A DNA stretch of 64,000 bases from Fibrobacter succinogenes (GTDB lineage: Bacteria; Fibrobacterota; Fibrobacteria; Fibrobacterales; Fibrobacteraceae). Below are positions 7,921 to 17,313 of the stretch, in pieces. Location: assembly GCA_902771595.1 (NCBI GenBank), contig CACXXH010000004.1:18329-82328 (forward strand). The letters are read 5' to 3'. Position numbers and translations under genes: made by a program. The notes beneath the pieces were generated by a model. That model was given only the letters and a program-made list of their open reading frames with translations. It did not search any database and was not told where the DNA came from. Within the stretch, counting starts at the first letter, position 1. Every line of letters starts with the position of its first letter.

Positions 7921-9636
7921 TCAGAATGTCTTTCTGACGGAGCAAACGATTCGAATTCTATCGTAATCTGCCCCCGGAACCTGCACCACTTCATCCGCAA
8001 GGACGTGGATTAACGATCCCGTAAGAGAAAGACCGTACTTGGGGAACATCTGCTCGAAGGTCGCATCCCAATACCAGTCTCCCTTAACAACAAACGGGTC
8101 GCTGCTGCGCAAATTCCACCGTGCATCGCTCCTGTAACGCAGCGAATGCGATACGCGGAAACTCTTGCGGATAAGCCAGTCACCGGTAAAGGCGACAAAA
8201 AATTCGGCGGGAGTCACTTCAAACCGTTCTTCTTCGCCGTCAATCCTTTCGAAACCGGTCAAAGCACGGAACTTGAACATATCGCCAAGCCAGGCATCAA
8301 CCCAGAATTCGCCGGTCACGCCCTTTATCCACGAATCGATGCGCGACACATTGCCATAGCGGAACTCGTAACCCTTGTCCTCTACGAAGCCGTCCACATC
8401 GAACGTTTCCGCACCCTTCTCGGCCCAGAACGAAGCGCGTCCGCCAAAAGAAAAAGGTGCCACCGTATCGGCAAAAGAAAGGTAACCCTGCAAAAGATTC
8501 ATCTGGCCGTCAGGAGAAAGTTCAATCACGCTCTCCACATCGCCCAGCGCAAAAAATTCCCTGTCATCGGCAAGCGGGTTCAGTCGCGTACCCGACACGT
8601 TCTTGAAACCGACCGTCACCCCCAAGTTCTTCACAGCCAGGGGCAGGGATACCTCGATACTGTCCTGCACAAGCCAGTCCGCATCGTTCATGCCGAACAT
8701 GACATCGGCCTTAAGCCAATTGAACGGAGCGACCCGCAACTGCATGAAGGGCCACACCACGTGATTGTCATCCAGTTCGGTATATACCGTCCCTTCGTCA
8801 TCGACGACACGGAACGCGATTCCGGCCGAAAGCTGGAGCATGCCCTTTTCGCAAGCCTTCCCGCACTTGTAAAGCACGGAACCGTTCACTTCCTTGCGTT
8901 CTCCGTTTTCATCACGCAGTACGTTCTGGTACAGAGCGTCTTCAAATGCGGCCGTGATTGAGAAGTTCCAGAAGTCCGCACGCGCCTCGATACGCGGCTT
9001 CATGTGCACGGGCATCCAGCGCGAAGACTCCATGTATTCCCAAAGGTATTCTTCGCCCACAAGCACGGAGGCGTTCACAAAATCGTCCGTGTACCCGAGC
9101 CCACCATAAACGGAACTGAACATCGGATAATTGGCACCAAAGAACGCGAATTCATCTTCCACGATTTTCTTGCGGTAACTTGCAGTATGCGCCGCGTAAT
9201 GGTCATCCTGGAAACCGCGGGCAGTCGCCCAGAAGCCCTTGAACGAAGGCGTCCTGAAACCACCCTCAAGAATCGGGGTGCGGTTTTGGGGCCTATCGGT
9301 CTCGGTAATCACATCCTGGTAAATCATGTCGCCAAGTTCGTTACCCGTCTTCACCCAGACGGAGGCTTCGAGCGGAGTCCACGAAGGCGTAATGGACATG
9401 CGATTGAAAAGAACCCGCTGGCGCAACTTCTGGGGAGTCCAGAGTTCGCTTTCGCTGTGCAGGCCGCCCGCACCGAGAATGCGGTCGAACTGGTAAGTCG
9501 GCCCACCCACAAGGAACGTACCGTCGTCACGGCTCACCGCTTCCATGCCTTCCATTTCGGCATCTATTGCGGCATGGGAATTTACGCAAAGCGGAAGCGC
9601 CGCTACAAAAGCTATGGAGAAAAGAGAAGTTTTCAT
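7921..9636 (-). CDS. Secreted, probably outer-membrane-associated protein of unknown family
   Basis: 571 residues with a signal peptide (hydrophobic core FSIAFVAALPLCV, cleavage near SHA). The mature chain is rich in aromatic and alternating polar/hydrophobic strands and ends in KTF, the terminal Phe typical of outer-membrane beta-barrels. No enzyme motif is visible. Its start codon overlaps the stop of the upstream 220-residue barrel gene (TAATG), so the two are co-translated and may function together. I do not recognise a family; carbohydrate or adhesin functions would be guesses. Confidence 0.75.
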   Translation of the reverse strand: MKTSLFSIAFVAALPLCVNSHAAIDAEMEGMEAVSRDDGTFLVGGPTYQFDRILGAGGLHSESELWTPQKLRQRVLFNRMSITPSWTPLEASVWVKTGNELGDMIYQDVITETDRPQNRTPILEGGFRTPSFKGFWATARGFQDDHYAAHTASYRKKIVEDEFAFFGANYPMFSSVYGGLGYTDDFVNASVLVGEEYLWEYMESSRWMPVHMKPRIEARADFWNFSITAAFEDALYQNVLRDENGERKEVNGSVLYKCGKACEKGMLQLSAGIAFRVVDDEGTVYTELDDNHVVWPFMQLRVAPFNWLKADVMFGMNDADWLVQDSIEVSLPLAVKNLGVTVGFKNVSGTRLNPLADDREFFALGDVESVIELSPDGQMNLLQGYLSFADTVAPFSFGGRASFWAEKGAETFDVDGFVEDKGYEFRYGNVSRIDSWIKGVTGEFWVDAWLGDMFKFRALTGFERIDGEEERFEVTPAEFFVAFTGDWLIRKSFRVSHSLRYRSDARWNLRSSDPFVVKGDWYWDATFEQMFPKYGLSLTGSLIHVLADEVVQVPGADYDRIRIVCSVRKTF

Positions 9637-10298
9637 TACCAGATTCTCCTTTCGATATAGAAGCCCACCGTCAGCGTGTTGGAACGTTCAGGCAAAGTCC
9701 AGAGTTGTTCCCACAGTACGTTCAGGCCCGCCACGTATCCCTTGAAATTCATGAACGGCATATTGACGCGGGCGAACCACCCGAATTCCGTCTCGTTGTC
9801 AAGAAGCATGCCCCCACGGCCTTCGTAAAACTTGTCTTCGTCATCAGAATCGGCGCGGGTCCAGTTGCAGGTAAATCCTGCACCAATCGCGAGCGGACGC
9901 AGGAGCCTCCAGTGCCAATCCAAACCGATACGTCCAATGAACTGGTGTACGCCCGGGAAAGGAATTCCTTCGGCACGCACCTTCACGTATGCGTAATTGA
10001 AGTGCACGAACCCATCGAAATCGGGCCAGTAGCTGTAGCGGAAACCCACACCACCGTAGAACGAATTCTCGACAGCTTCCACGAGATCGCCAAACGGATA
10101 CATCTCACCACCTTCGATGGAAATGTAACCCTTGTTGAATGCATACGCGAGCGTATCCACGGGAGCCTTCACGGAGTCAACCGCCTGCTTCTTCGCCGTC
10201 GCCGGTGCGGGAGACTGCGTGGAATCCGGCGCTGAATTCTGCGCCCATGCAACCGCGGCAAGCAAAAGCGCGGCAAACAAAGTTCTTATCGGTTTCAT
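9636..10298 (-). CDS. Small outer-membrane beta-barrel protein
   Basis: 220 residues. Signal peptide MKPIRTLFAALLLAAVAWA, then a Pro/Ala/Ser/Thr-rich spacer (residues ~20-48), then amphipathic strands ending in ERRIW, an aromatic C-terminus as expected for BAM-inserted barrels. Size fits an 8-stranded OmpA/OmpW-like barrel, but no family motif is evident. It overlaps the rsmB stop by four bases upstream and the 571-residue gene downstream, so it sits inside a translationally coupled series fmt-rsmB-this-571aa. Confidence 0.75.
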   Translation of the reverse strand: MKPIRTLFAALLLAAVAWAQNSAPDSTQSPAPATAKKQAVDSVKAPVDTLAYAFNKGYISIEGGEMYPFGDLVEAVENSFYGGVGFRYSYWPDFDGFVHFNYAYVKVRAEGIPFPGVHQFIGRIGLDWHWRLLRPLAIGAGFTCNWTRADSDDEDKFYEGRGGMLLDNETEFGWFARVNMPFMNFKGYVAGLNVLWEQLWTLPERSNTLTVGFYIERRIW

Positions 10299-11536
10299 GA
10301 TTTTTTACGCTCCAAAGCCTGTGCAAAAAAGCCGTCGAATCGGGCGTCCCTGCTGCCGGGCAGCACCGGGTCCCCGACCTTCACGAATTCGGGATGAGCC
10401 TTTACAAACTTGTTGATGACCTGCGTCGTTTCGGCCGGATCGGGACTGCACGTGGCATACACCAGGCGGCCATCCTGCGAGAGCATTTCCGATGCGCGTT
10501 CGAGAATGCCGTACTGCAATTTCGTCAGTTCCACAATGGATTCGGGCGTCAGGCGGTAAACCGATTCGGGCCTCCGCGCAATCACGCCCATGTTGCTGCA
10601 CGGGACATCAAGAAGGATGCGGTCGAACTTGGAAGAAAAGTGAGTGGAATCCACGTCAAGCGCATCGACACATTCCAGGTTCACATTCCTGAGGTCGAGA
10701 CGGTCCATCAAGTCCTTCATCTTCTCGAGCCTGAACTCCGAGGAGTCGCTCGCATAAATAGACAACGTCGGGTCCATCTCCGCCATCAAGGCAGACTTTC
10801 CGCCGGGAGCCGCACAGGCATCCCACACCTTCATTCCCGGCTTTGCATCCAGAAGTTTCACGACATCGTATGCGGAAGGATTCTGGAACGAGAACATGCC
10901 CGCAGAAAATTCCGGCAAGGCGAGCAGCACCTTCACGCCCACGTCGCGCGGGATTTCGATAAAGCGATCGTACATGATGCTCGCGCCCGTAATGCCGATC
11001 TTTTCGGCAAGCACGGGAGCGCTTGTCTTCTGCAGGTTCACGCGAATCCATTCCACAGGGCGTTCCAGGGAAGAACGCGCAATGCTTTCGGCCCGGTCAC
11101 CGCCATAGACGTCGAACCAGCGGCGCACCAGCCATTCAGGGATAGAATTCTCGATACTCACGCGGCGCACGCGCTGCGACGGGAGTGCGGGCGCGCCCGA
11201 CCTGCGGGCAGAACGCAATACGGCATTCGTAAGCCGCACGGCTCCCTCGCCCAGGTTCGCGGACTTCGCCAGTTCCACGCAGGAATCAATGGCGGCATAA
11301 TCCGGCACGTCCATGAAGAACATCTGGAAGAGTCCCATCTCCAATATGGTGCAGACTTCCACCGAAGGCATTCTCTTCACGAGCGACTTGATGAAATACT
11401 GCAAATAAAGATGCCGGCGGCAAACGCCGAGAGCCACTTCCATCGCAAACGGGGGAATACCGCTTTCCTTGATGAAAGTTCCTTCCTTCTGCCACAGCAG
11501 AAGAACGCGGTAGGCCTCTTCACGTTCCGTTAGCAA
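10295..11536 (-). CDS. rsmB: 16S rRNA (cytosine-C5) methyltransferase, RsmB/Sun family
   Basis: 413 residues. SAM-dependent methylation of a cytosine in 16S rRNA. The N-terminal ~150 residues form the NusB-like RNA-binding domain. The catalytic half has WDACAAPGGKSALMAEM (SAM motif I), LDVPCSNMG with the first catalytic Cys, and YATCSPDPAE with the second (PC and TC pair of the NOL1/NOP2/Sun family). The start overlaps fmt by seven bases; fmt-rsmB pairing is common in bacteria, which supports both calls. Confidence 0.93.
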   Translation of the reverse strand: MLTEREEAYRVLLLWQKEGTFIKESGIPPFAMEVALGVCRRHLYLQYFIKSLVKRMPSVEVCTILEMGLFQMFFMDVPDYAAIDSCVELAKSANLGEGAVRLTNAVLRSARRSGAPALPSQRVRRVSIENSIPEWLVRRWFDVYGGDRAESIARSSLERPVEWIRVNLQKTSAPVLAEKIGITGASIMYDRFIEIPRDVGVKVLLALPEFSAGMFSFQNPSAYDVVKLLDAKPGMKVWDACAAPGGKSALMAEMDPTLSIYASDSSEFRLEKMKDLMDRLDLRNVNLECVDALDVDSTHFSSKFDRILLDVPCSNMGVIARRPESVYRLTPESIVELTKLQYGILERASEMLSQDGRLVYATCSPDPAETTQVINKFVKAHPEFVKVGDPVLPGSRDARFDGFFAQALERKKS

Positions 11537-12480
11537 AATGCAAGTCCTTCGCGCTTCTGGAGTCCGCGCATAAAGTCGGCGACAGGCATCGGCTTCTTGC
11601 CTTCGGCCTGGATTTCAATAACTTCAAGCAGGCCATCGCCCGTACCGACGAACAAACGATTTTCCTTAAATTCAATAGAACCCGATGCAAGGTTCGATAC
11701 GCCCTGAGCCGCCTTACAAGCGCCCACGCCGACCACATCCGTCTTGCGCAGGTAAACCGTACGGCCCGAAAGCGTCGCATATCCACCCGGCCACGGATTG
11801 AAAGCGCGGATGCGGTTATGGATAACGATTGCGGGCAAACTGAAATCGATGCGGCCCTCTTCTTTCTTGAGCTTGGGGGCACCGGATGCCTGCGCATGGT
11901 CCTGCGTCAGGTCTTTCTCGCATCCGCCTTCGAGCTGGGCGATAGCCTCGTCAAGCGCTTCGCAGCCGGGAGCGACCATCTTCTCGAGAAGGCTCGCGGT
12001 CGTATCCTGATGGTCGATGCGCACCACCTTCTGCGAAAGGATCGGACCATGGTCCATCTTTTCGTCCAGGCGGAAAACCGTAACGCCCGTCTCGGCGAGA
12101 CCATCGGCAATCGCGCGCTGCACCGGAGCGGCACCGCGATACTTGGGCAGCAAGCTCCCGTGCACATTCACCGCACCGTATTTCGCCACGGCAAGGATAT
12201 TCTTCGGGAGGATGGAATAGGCGACAACGACAAACAGGTCCGCACCGAAGGCACGCAAATCGGCCTCGAATTCCGGGGCCTTCAAATCGAGCGGCTGCAA
12301 TACAGGGAGTCCGTATTCAAGCGCGAGCTGCTTTACCGGCGGGGGCGTCAGCACGCGGCCACGCCCCGCGGGCCTATCGGGCTGGGTTACCACGCCCACA
12401 ACTTCCAGATGGTCAGATTCCTTTAGATGCTTCAAGAAGCAAGCCGCAAATTCCGGCGTTCCCATAAAAACTACTTTCAT
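11530..12480 (-). CDS. fmt: Methionyl-tRNA formyltransferase
   Basis: 316 residues from the chosen start. It formylates initiator Met-tRNA using 10-formyl-THF. Signatures are MGTPEFAA at the N-terminus, NVHGSLLPKYRGAAPVQ with the catalytic Asn-His, and the C-terminal tRNA-binding domain beginning near RIRAFNPWPG. I chose ATG at 12480 because the family begins KVVFMGTPEF; nine further in-frame residues upstream are not family-like. Downstream it overlaps rsmB. Confidence 0.95.
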   Translation of the reverse strand: MKVVFMGTPEFAACFLKHLKESDHLEVVGVVTQPDRPAGRGRVLTPPPVKQLALEYGLPVLQPLDLKAPEFEADLRAFGADLFVVVAYSILPKNILAVAKYGAVNVHGSLLPKYRGAAPVQRAIADGLAETGVTVFRLDEKMDHGPILSQKVVRIDHQDTTASLLEKMVAPGCEALDEAIAQLEGGCEKDLTQDHAQASGAPKLKKEEGRIDFSLPAIVIHNRIRAFNPWPGGYATLSGRTVYLRKTDVVGVGACKAAQGVSNLASGSIEFKENRLFVGTGDGLLEVIEIQAEGKKPMPVADFMRGLQKREGLAFC

Positions 12481-12557
12481 GTAGTACAATATAGAAAGAA
12501 ATGACACCCGTCGCTACCGCTTTGCACGAGGCACCTTGGCGAAAGAATCCCCGCGAC

Positions 12558-13982
12558 CTACGAGGCATTCTCAAGCACATGCTTGCGCCATTTTCCGCTT
12601 TTCCAGCGCCGCCAGAAAATAAGCGGGACCGTGCTGTAAACAGCGACAACGGCAATCCAGGCATAATGAGCCGGCAGTTCAATCACATATGCGGCAACGT
12701 ACAGCGCAAGGGCGACAAACCAGTTCATCACGGCACTCGCAACCATCACCCAGAACGTATCACCCGCACCACGCAGGGCGCCCGCATAGATGACCAGGAG
12801 CACCTCGACAAAAATGTAGAGGGCGGCAAAACGCAGCATGAACATGCCCATCGGCCTAGCTTCCGCAAAAATCGCAAGCGCTTCCACCGAGGCCTCCGTA
12901 GCATCAGGCTGGAAAACATCCGTAAGCACACCGGGCAAAAAGACGAAAAGCACCCCGATAATCGCAGAATAGCCCCACCCCAGGCGGAGCCCCGAATAAG
13001 TGGACCTGTTTGCAGCAGCGCCATTTTTCGCACCTACGTAGCGCCCCACGAGGCTAGTAGACGCGACTTCAAGACCCATCAAGGGCACGTACGCCACCAT
13101 GTCCCAGTTGAACATCACCGAAGAGGCCGTCGCCGCCGCAGGCCCGAGCGCATGGAACATCAAAATGAGCAACTGGAATGCCGACATGTTCAAAAACATT
13201 TCGACACCCGAGGGAATCCCCTTACGCAAGAGTTCACGGCAAAGCGGCCAGCTGAACGCAAACGCATTGCGCGTACGAAACCGCCTATGGCACGACTTGC
13301 CAAAGAATTTCACAAACAAAATAACTGTCGAGACGGCATTCCCCATCAAAGTCCCGTAGGCAGCACCCGCGACACCCAAAGCGGGAATCGGCCCCAAACC
13401 GAAAATCAGCACGAAATTGCAGACCACATTCACGATCATGCCCACGAACGCGGCCTGCATCACAATCTTGGTCTCGCCGATACCGCTAAAGAAGCACGGA
13501 GCCGCATTGCGCACCAACGAGATTATGCCGCCAAACATCAATATGTTGAAATAGGTCTTCTGGTATTCCAGCTGGTCCGCCGGCAAGTTCTCGAGTCCGA
13601 AAACCAAATGCCCCAGCGGGATTGTCGAATAAAGCAGGGGAACGCAGGCAAGCGAAAGGTAAACCGCCTGCATGAACACGCGTGCGCAATCCCAACGCTT
13701 TTTCGCCCCCAGGCGCTGTGCCACCATAGCCGTCGTGTAGCTCACCGCCCCCGTAAAAAACATCGTAAGCGCAAGCTGTACCGCACCGGCGCCAAGCGCA
13801 GCGTTCATCTCGGCAGGCCCCAGTTTAGATAAGAAAAGACGGTCGATAAACGTCATAAACGTATCGAACGACATCGACAAAAGCATCGGGAGCGCCACAA
13901 CGAGCACATCCCGAATGTCACCCCGCTTCTTGGGAGCAAAAGAACTATTCGTCGTCTGAATCACGTTCAATTTCGGCAGCAC
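12558..13982 (-). CDS. MATE-family multidrug/metabolite exporter
   Basis: 474 residues with about 12 hydrophobic helices in two halves, the MATE architecture, opening with VVALPMLLSMSFDTFMTFIDRLFLSKLG. A Na+- or H+-coupled inner-membrane exporter; substrate not predictable. The start at 13982 overlaps the coaX end by 38 bases, and the first 25 residues are polar and could be trimmed if a later non-ATG start is used. Downstream fmt starts 77 bases away. Co-orientation with coaX suggests one transcript. Confidence 0.88.
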   Translation of the reverse strand: MLPKLNVIQTTNSSFAPKKRGDIRDVLVVALPMLLSMSFDTFMTFIDRLFLSKLGPAEMNAALGAGAVQLALTMFFTGAVSYTTAMVAQRLGAKKRWDCARVFMQAVYLSLACVPLLYSTIPLGHLVFGLENLPADQLEYQKTYFNILMFGGIISLVRNAAPCFFSGIGETKIVMQAAFVGMIVNVVCNFVLIFGLGPIPALGVAGAAYGTLMGNAVSTVILFVKFFGKSCHRRFRTRNAFAFSWPLCRELLRKGIPSGVEMFLNMSAFQLLILMFHALGPAAATASSVMFNWDMVAYVPLMGLEVASTSLVGRYVGAKNGAAANRSTYSGLRLGWGYSAIIGVLFVFLPGVLTDVFQPDATEASVEALAIFAEARPMGMFMLRFAALYIFVEVLLVIYAGALRGAGDTFWVMVASAVMNWFVALALYVAAYVIELPAHYAWIAVVAVYSTVPLIFWRRWKSGKWRKHVLENAS

Positions 13983-14775
13983 CGTTTCCGCGGAGAGCCA
14001 CGAGACGCACGCCGTTCAGAGTCAAATAAGGATCGTAGGTATCGATAACTTTGCTATGTCCCATGACCATCTGGCCCCATCCGCCCGTAGCGAAAACGGG
14101 AACCTTCTTCTTGCCCATCTCGGCCTTGATTTTTTCGACCAGCGATTCGAGCTCCGCCATGAACCCGTACAGGAGACCAGCACGGATGGCATCGTCGGTA
14201 TTATTCGCAATCACATGGTCGGGCCACTCGATGCTCACCGGCATAAGGCGCGCCGCCTTCTCGGTCAACACATCCAAACTGGCGCTGATTCCCGGAATGA
14301 TGATACCACCGGCAAATCCACCGTCCTTCATCACGTCAAAGGTCGTCGCCGTACCCATGTCCACGACGATAGCATCCTTGTAGCCGCGGTCGCGGAGCGC
14401 AATCACGTTGCAGAGGCGGTCGGCACCCAGCGAAGCCGGGTTCGGATAGGCAATCGGGCAGCCGAGGCAATTTCTGGAACTCACCACCTGTACCGGGCGC
14501 TTGAGGAGGGTCTGTAGAGCCTTGATCCACGGACGTTCCAAAGCGGGCACCACAGTGGAAAGGCCCACATGCGTAATCTCCGATGGTTTAATTTCAGAAA
14601 AACGCACAAGACCGCCAATGCGGTTCATCACCTCGTCACTAGTAGTCTCCTTGCGAGTGGTAAGCCTCCAATGGTCTACCACCTTGTCACCCTTAAAAAT
14701 ACCCAAAACCGTGTGGGAGTTTCCCACATCCACCACGAAAGATATCGTATTCGACTTTTTCAAATTCTTCTTCAT
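13945..14775 (-). CDS. coaX: Type III pantothenate kinase
   Basis: 276 residues. ATP-dependent phosphorylation of pantothenate, first step of CoA synthesis; the type III enzyme needs a monovalent cation and is not feedback-inhibited by CoA. Motifs of the acetate/sugar-kinase fold: DVGNSHTVLG near the N-terminus, GADRLCN mid-chain and VVDMGTATTFDV. Start taken at 14775 (MKKNLKKSNT), since the 16 residues before it do not belong to the fold. The short region upstream separates it from the divergent EamA transporter. Confidence 0.93.
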   Translation of the reverse strand: MKKNLKKSNTISFVVDVGNSHTVLGIFKGDKVVDHWRLTTRKETTSDEVMNRIGGLVRFSEIKPSEITHVGLSTVVPALERPWIKALQTLLKRPVQVVSSRNCLGCPIAYPNPASLGADRLCNVIALRDRGYKDAIVVDMGTATTFDVMKDGGFAGGIIIPGISASLDVLTEKAARLMPVSIEWPDHVIANNTDDAIRAGLLYGFMAELESLVEKIKAEMGKKKVPVFATGGWGQMVMGHSKVIDTYDPYLTLNGVRLVALRGNGAAEIERDSDDE

Positions 14776-14843
14776 GCGCAAATCACTAATTTTGCGCAAA
14801 AGATAGAAAATTGAAAACGCCAATGATTGCTATATATGCTTCC
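14776..14843. promoter_or_regulatory. Divergent intergenic region between coaX and the EamA transporter
   Basis: About 70 bases that must hold the promoters for both directions. TGCGCAAA occurs twice (near 14775 and 14793) as a direct repeat spaced by about 18 bases, which could be an operator or part of the promoters. No clear -35/-10 pair is visible. Confidence 0.3.
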
Positions 14844-15758
14844 ATGGCTAATTTAGGCTATACATTCCTGCTCATCCTGACGGCGGCAATCTGGGGTTCG
14901 GGCTTCGTCGCCCAAATCGAAGGAAACGCCTTCGGGCCATTCGCATTCTCGTGCATCCGCTGCTTTATCGCCGCAGGCTTCCTGGCCCTAATCTTCAAGA
15001 TTCTCGATGCATTCGGCAAGAGCCCCCGCAGGCCGCGCAACCGCAAAGAAGCGTGGCTGCACTGGAAGGCCGGATTCTTTTGCGGGCTCGCACTCTGCAC
15101 CGCGATGAACCTGCAACAACTGGGAATGTTCCTCGGCACCCCCGCCGGGAAATCAGGATTCCTCACCGCCTGCTACATCGTACTCGTGCCTGTCGTGAGC
15201 CTGTTTCTCGGCAAGCGAACCTCATTGAAAACCTGGGTTTGCATCGCCATCACAACGGCGGGACTCTACCTGCTCTGCGTCAAGGACGGTTTCTCGATTG
15301 AACTTTCGGACAGCGTCTCGCTCCTATGCGCACTGGCATTTTCGTTCCACATCCTCGTCATCGACAAGTTCGTAAACCACGTGGACCCCATCCGCGTTTC
15401 GGCAATTCAATTTCTGACAATCGGCGTCTTGACCGCTCCGCTGATGATTATATTCGACCTGAAATTTCCGGCAATGGATTTCAGTACCGTAATTGCCGCA
15501 TTTGTAAATCCGTATGCAGTAGCAGGCCTTACGTTTGCAGCCCTATGTTCCAGCGGTATCGCCTACACGCTGCAGATTGTCGCCCAGGATAAAATCAATC
15601 CCACTATCGCATCGCTCACGATGAGCCTGGAATCGGTATTCGCCGTCCTTGCGGGTTGGGCCATTCTAGGGGAACAGCTTTCCGCCCGCGAGATTTGCGG
15701 CTGTGCAATCATGATGGTAGCCATCGTAATTGCGCAAATCAAGCCTGCTTCTTCTTAA
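14844..15758 (+). CDS. EamA/DMT-family transporter
   Basis: 304 residues with ten predicted membrane helices in two EamA repeats. The first opens LGYTFLLILTAAIWGSGFVAQ; the second ends with SLESVFAVLAGWAILGEQLS, the conserved C-terminal repeat signature. Such proteins export or import amino acids or other metabolites across the inner membrane; substrate unknown. The start at 14844 gives a standard N-terminus; ATG 14823 or TTG 14811 would add 7-11 residues. No strong ribosome-binding site precedes any of them. Its last 20 bases overlap the end of the convergent nhaC gene. Confidence 0.85.
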   Translation: MANLGYTFLLILTAAIWGSGFVAQIEGNAFGPFAFSCIRCFIAAGFLALIFKILDAFGKSPRRPRNRKEAWLHWKAGFFCGLALCTAMNLQQLGMFLGTPAGKSGFLTACYIVLVPVVSLFLGKRTSLKTWVCIAITTAGLYLLCVKDGFSIELSDSVSLLCALAFSFHILVIDKFVNHVDPIRVSAIQFLTIGVLTAPLMIIFDLKFPAMDFSTVIAAFVNPYAVAGLTFAALCSSGIAYTLQIVAQDKINPTIASLTMSLESVFAVLAGWAILGEQLSAREICGCAIMMVAIVIAQIKPASS

Positions 15759-17253
15759 TGAGAAGAATGCCCACGACAATAATCGCAAAACCCACCGCCA
15801 GCGAAAGGACCGCGCTTCGCATGAATCCCGCCACAATATAGCTGACAAAGCTCACGCACGCAACAGATAGCGCATAGGGCAACTGCGTATTCACGTGATT
15901 TACATGGTTACAATCCGCGCCGGCACTCGCCATAATCGTCGTATCGGAAATCGGAGATATGTGGTCGCCACAGACGGCACCCGCCATGCACGCCGAAATG
16001 GAAATAATCATCAAGTTCGGATCAATGCCCGAGAATGCCGCCACCACAATCGGAATCAAGATGCCAAACGTTCCCCACGAAGTTCCAGTCGAGAAAGCGA
16101 GCCCCACACCGATAAGGAAGATGATTGCCGGCATAAAGTTCATAAAGCCAGCGGCGCTTCCCGAAATGAGACCAGCCACAAAATCCTTCGCGCCAAGCGT
16201 ATCGGTAACTCCCTTCAGGCTCCAGGCAAGCACGAGAATCAAGATTGCGGGGACCATCGTCTTGAAACCTTCGGGTACGCATTCCACGCACTTGCGCAAT
16301 TTTAAAACACGGCGCCCCAGATACCAAATCACCGTCACAATGAACGTGCCGAAGCTACCGATTACAAGGCCAACCGAGGCATCGCTCGCTCCAAACGCAT
16401 CGACAAAGCCCTTATGCGCCGTTCCGCTCGAGAAAAATCCTCCCGTATAAACCAACCCGGCCACGCAAAAAACGATCAAAGCTACAATCGGGAAAATCAA
16501 ATCGATAACGGTACCTCGAGAATCTTCACGCTTCAAAGACTCCGTCTGTGCGCTGAGCTTTTCAGCCGCAGTCTCATATTTCTTCATCGGGCCAAAATCG
16601 ACCTTCAAAAGAATCAACGAGAACAAAGCGATAATGGTCAGCAGCGCATAGAAATTATAGGGAATAGATTTTACGAAAAGCCCAAGGCCATCCTCGCCTT
16701 CCACAAAGCCGGTAACAGCAGCGGCCCACGAACTGATAGGCGCTATAATGCATATCGGAGCGGCAGTCGCATCAATCAGGTACGCCAGTTTCTCGTGGCT
16801 CAGCTTGAATTTGTCCGTAACAGGGCGCATCACGCTACCCACCGTGAGGCAGTTGAAGTAATCGTCCACAAAAATCAGGATACCCAAGATGACCGTCGCC
16901 AGTTGGACACCCATCTTGGACTTGATATGCTGCCCCGCCCATTCTCCGAAAGCCGCCGCACCTCCGGACTTATTCATCAAGACGACCAGTGAACCCAGAA
17001 CCACCAGGAAAAGGAGAATGCCTACGTTCCACGGATCAGACACCTGCTTGACCATGCCGTTTTTGAATACGGCTTCCAGGAAATGGGGGAAGTTGCCTTC
17101 GCTAATGAGCAAGCCACCCATCAAAATGCCCACGAACAGAGACGAGTACGCCTCCTTCGTAATGAGGGCAAGGACAATCGCAACAACAGAGGGCACCAGC
17201 GCCCAGAATGTTCCATGAAAGTAGGATACAACCTCAACAGCCTGTTGTTCCAT
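15739..17253 (-). CDS. NhaC-type Na+/H+ antiporter
   Basis: 504 residues, about 11-12 membrane helices, of the NhaC/ion-transporter group. Conserved segments include FVDDYFNCLTVGSVMRPVTD and a C-terminal half with GVGLAFSTGTSWGTFG and ACMAGAVCGDHISPISDTTI, the charged helix-break regions typical of NhaC antiporters. It likely exchanges Na+ for H+, or malate/lactate as in some relatives. Start at 17253 is fixed by AAGGAG seven bases upstream; the longer reading (13 more residues) lacks a comparable site. nadC lies upstream on the same strand. Confidence 0.87.
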   Translation of the reverse strand: MEQQAVEVVSYFHGTFWALVPSVVAIVLALITKEAYSSLFVGILMGGLLISEGNFPHFLEAVFKNGMVKQVSDPWNVGILLFLVVLGSLVVLMNKSGGAAAFGEWAGQHIKSKMGVQLATVILGILIFVDDYFNCLTVGSVMRPVTDKFKLSHEKLAYLIDATAAPICIIAPISSWAAAVTGFVEGEDGLGLFVKSIPYNFYALLTIIALFSLILLKVDFGPMKKYETAAEKLSAQTESLKREDSRGTVIDLIFPIVALIVFCVAGLVYTGGFFSSGTAHKGFVDAFGASDASVGLVIGSFGTFIVTVIWYLGRRVLKLRKCVECVPEGFKTMVPAILILVLAWSLKGVTDTLGAKDFVAGLISGSAAGFMNFMPAIIFLIGVGLAFSTGTSWGTFGILIPIVVAAFSGIDPNLMIISISACMAGAVCGDHISPISDTTIMASAGADCNHVNHVNTQLPYALSVACVSFVSYIVAGFMRSAVLSLAVGFAIIVVGILLIKKKQA

Positions 17254-17313
17254 AAAATACTCCTTGAGTTTGCAAGGAATATAACAAAACAAGCCTTTTG
17301 TGGTTTTATTCCA

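Noticed and set aside
12501..13832. 443-codon + strand frame rich in His and Arg
   Set aside because: Antisense of the MATE exporter; composition is that of a mirrored membrane-protein gene.
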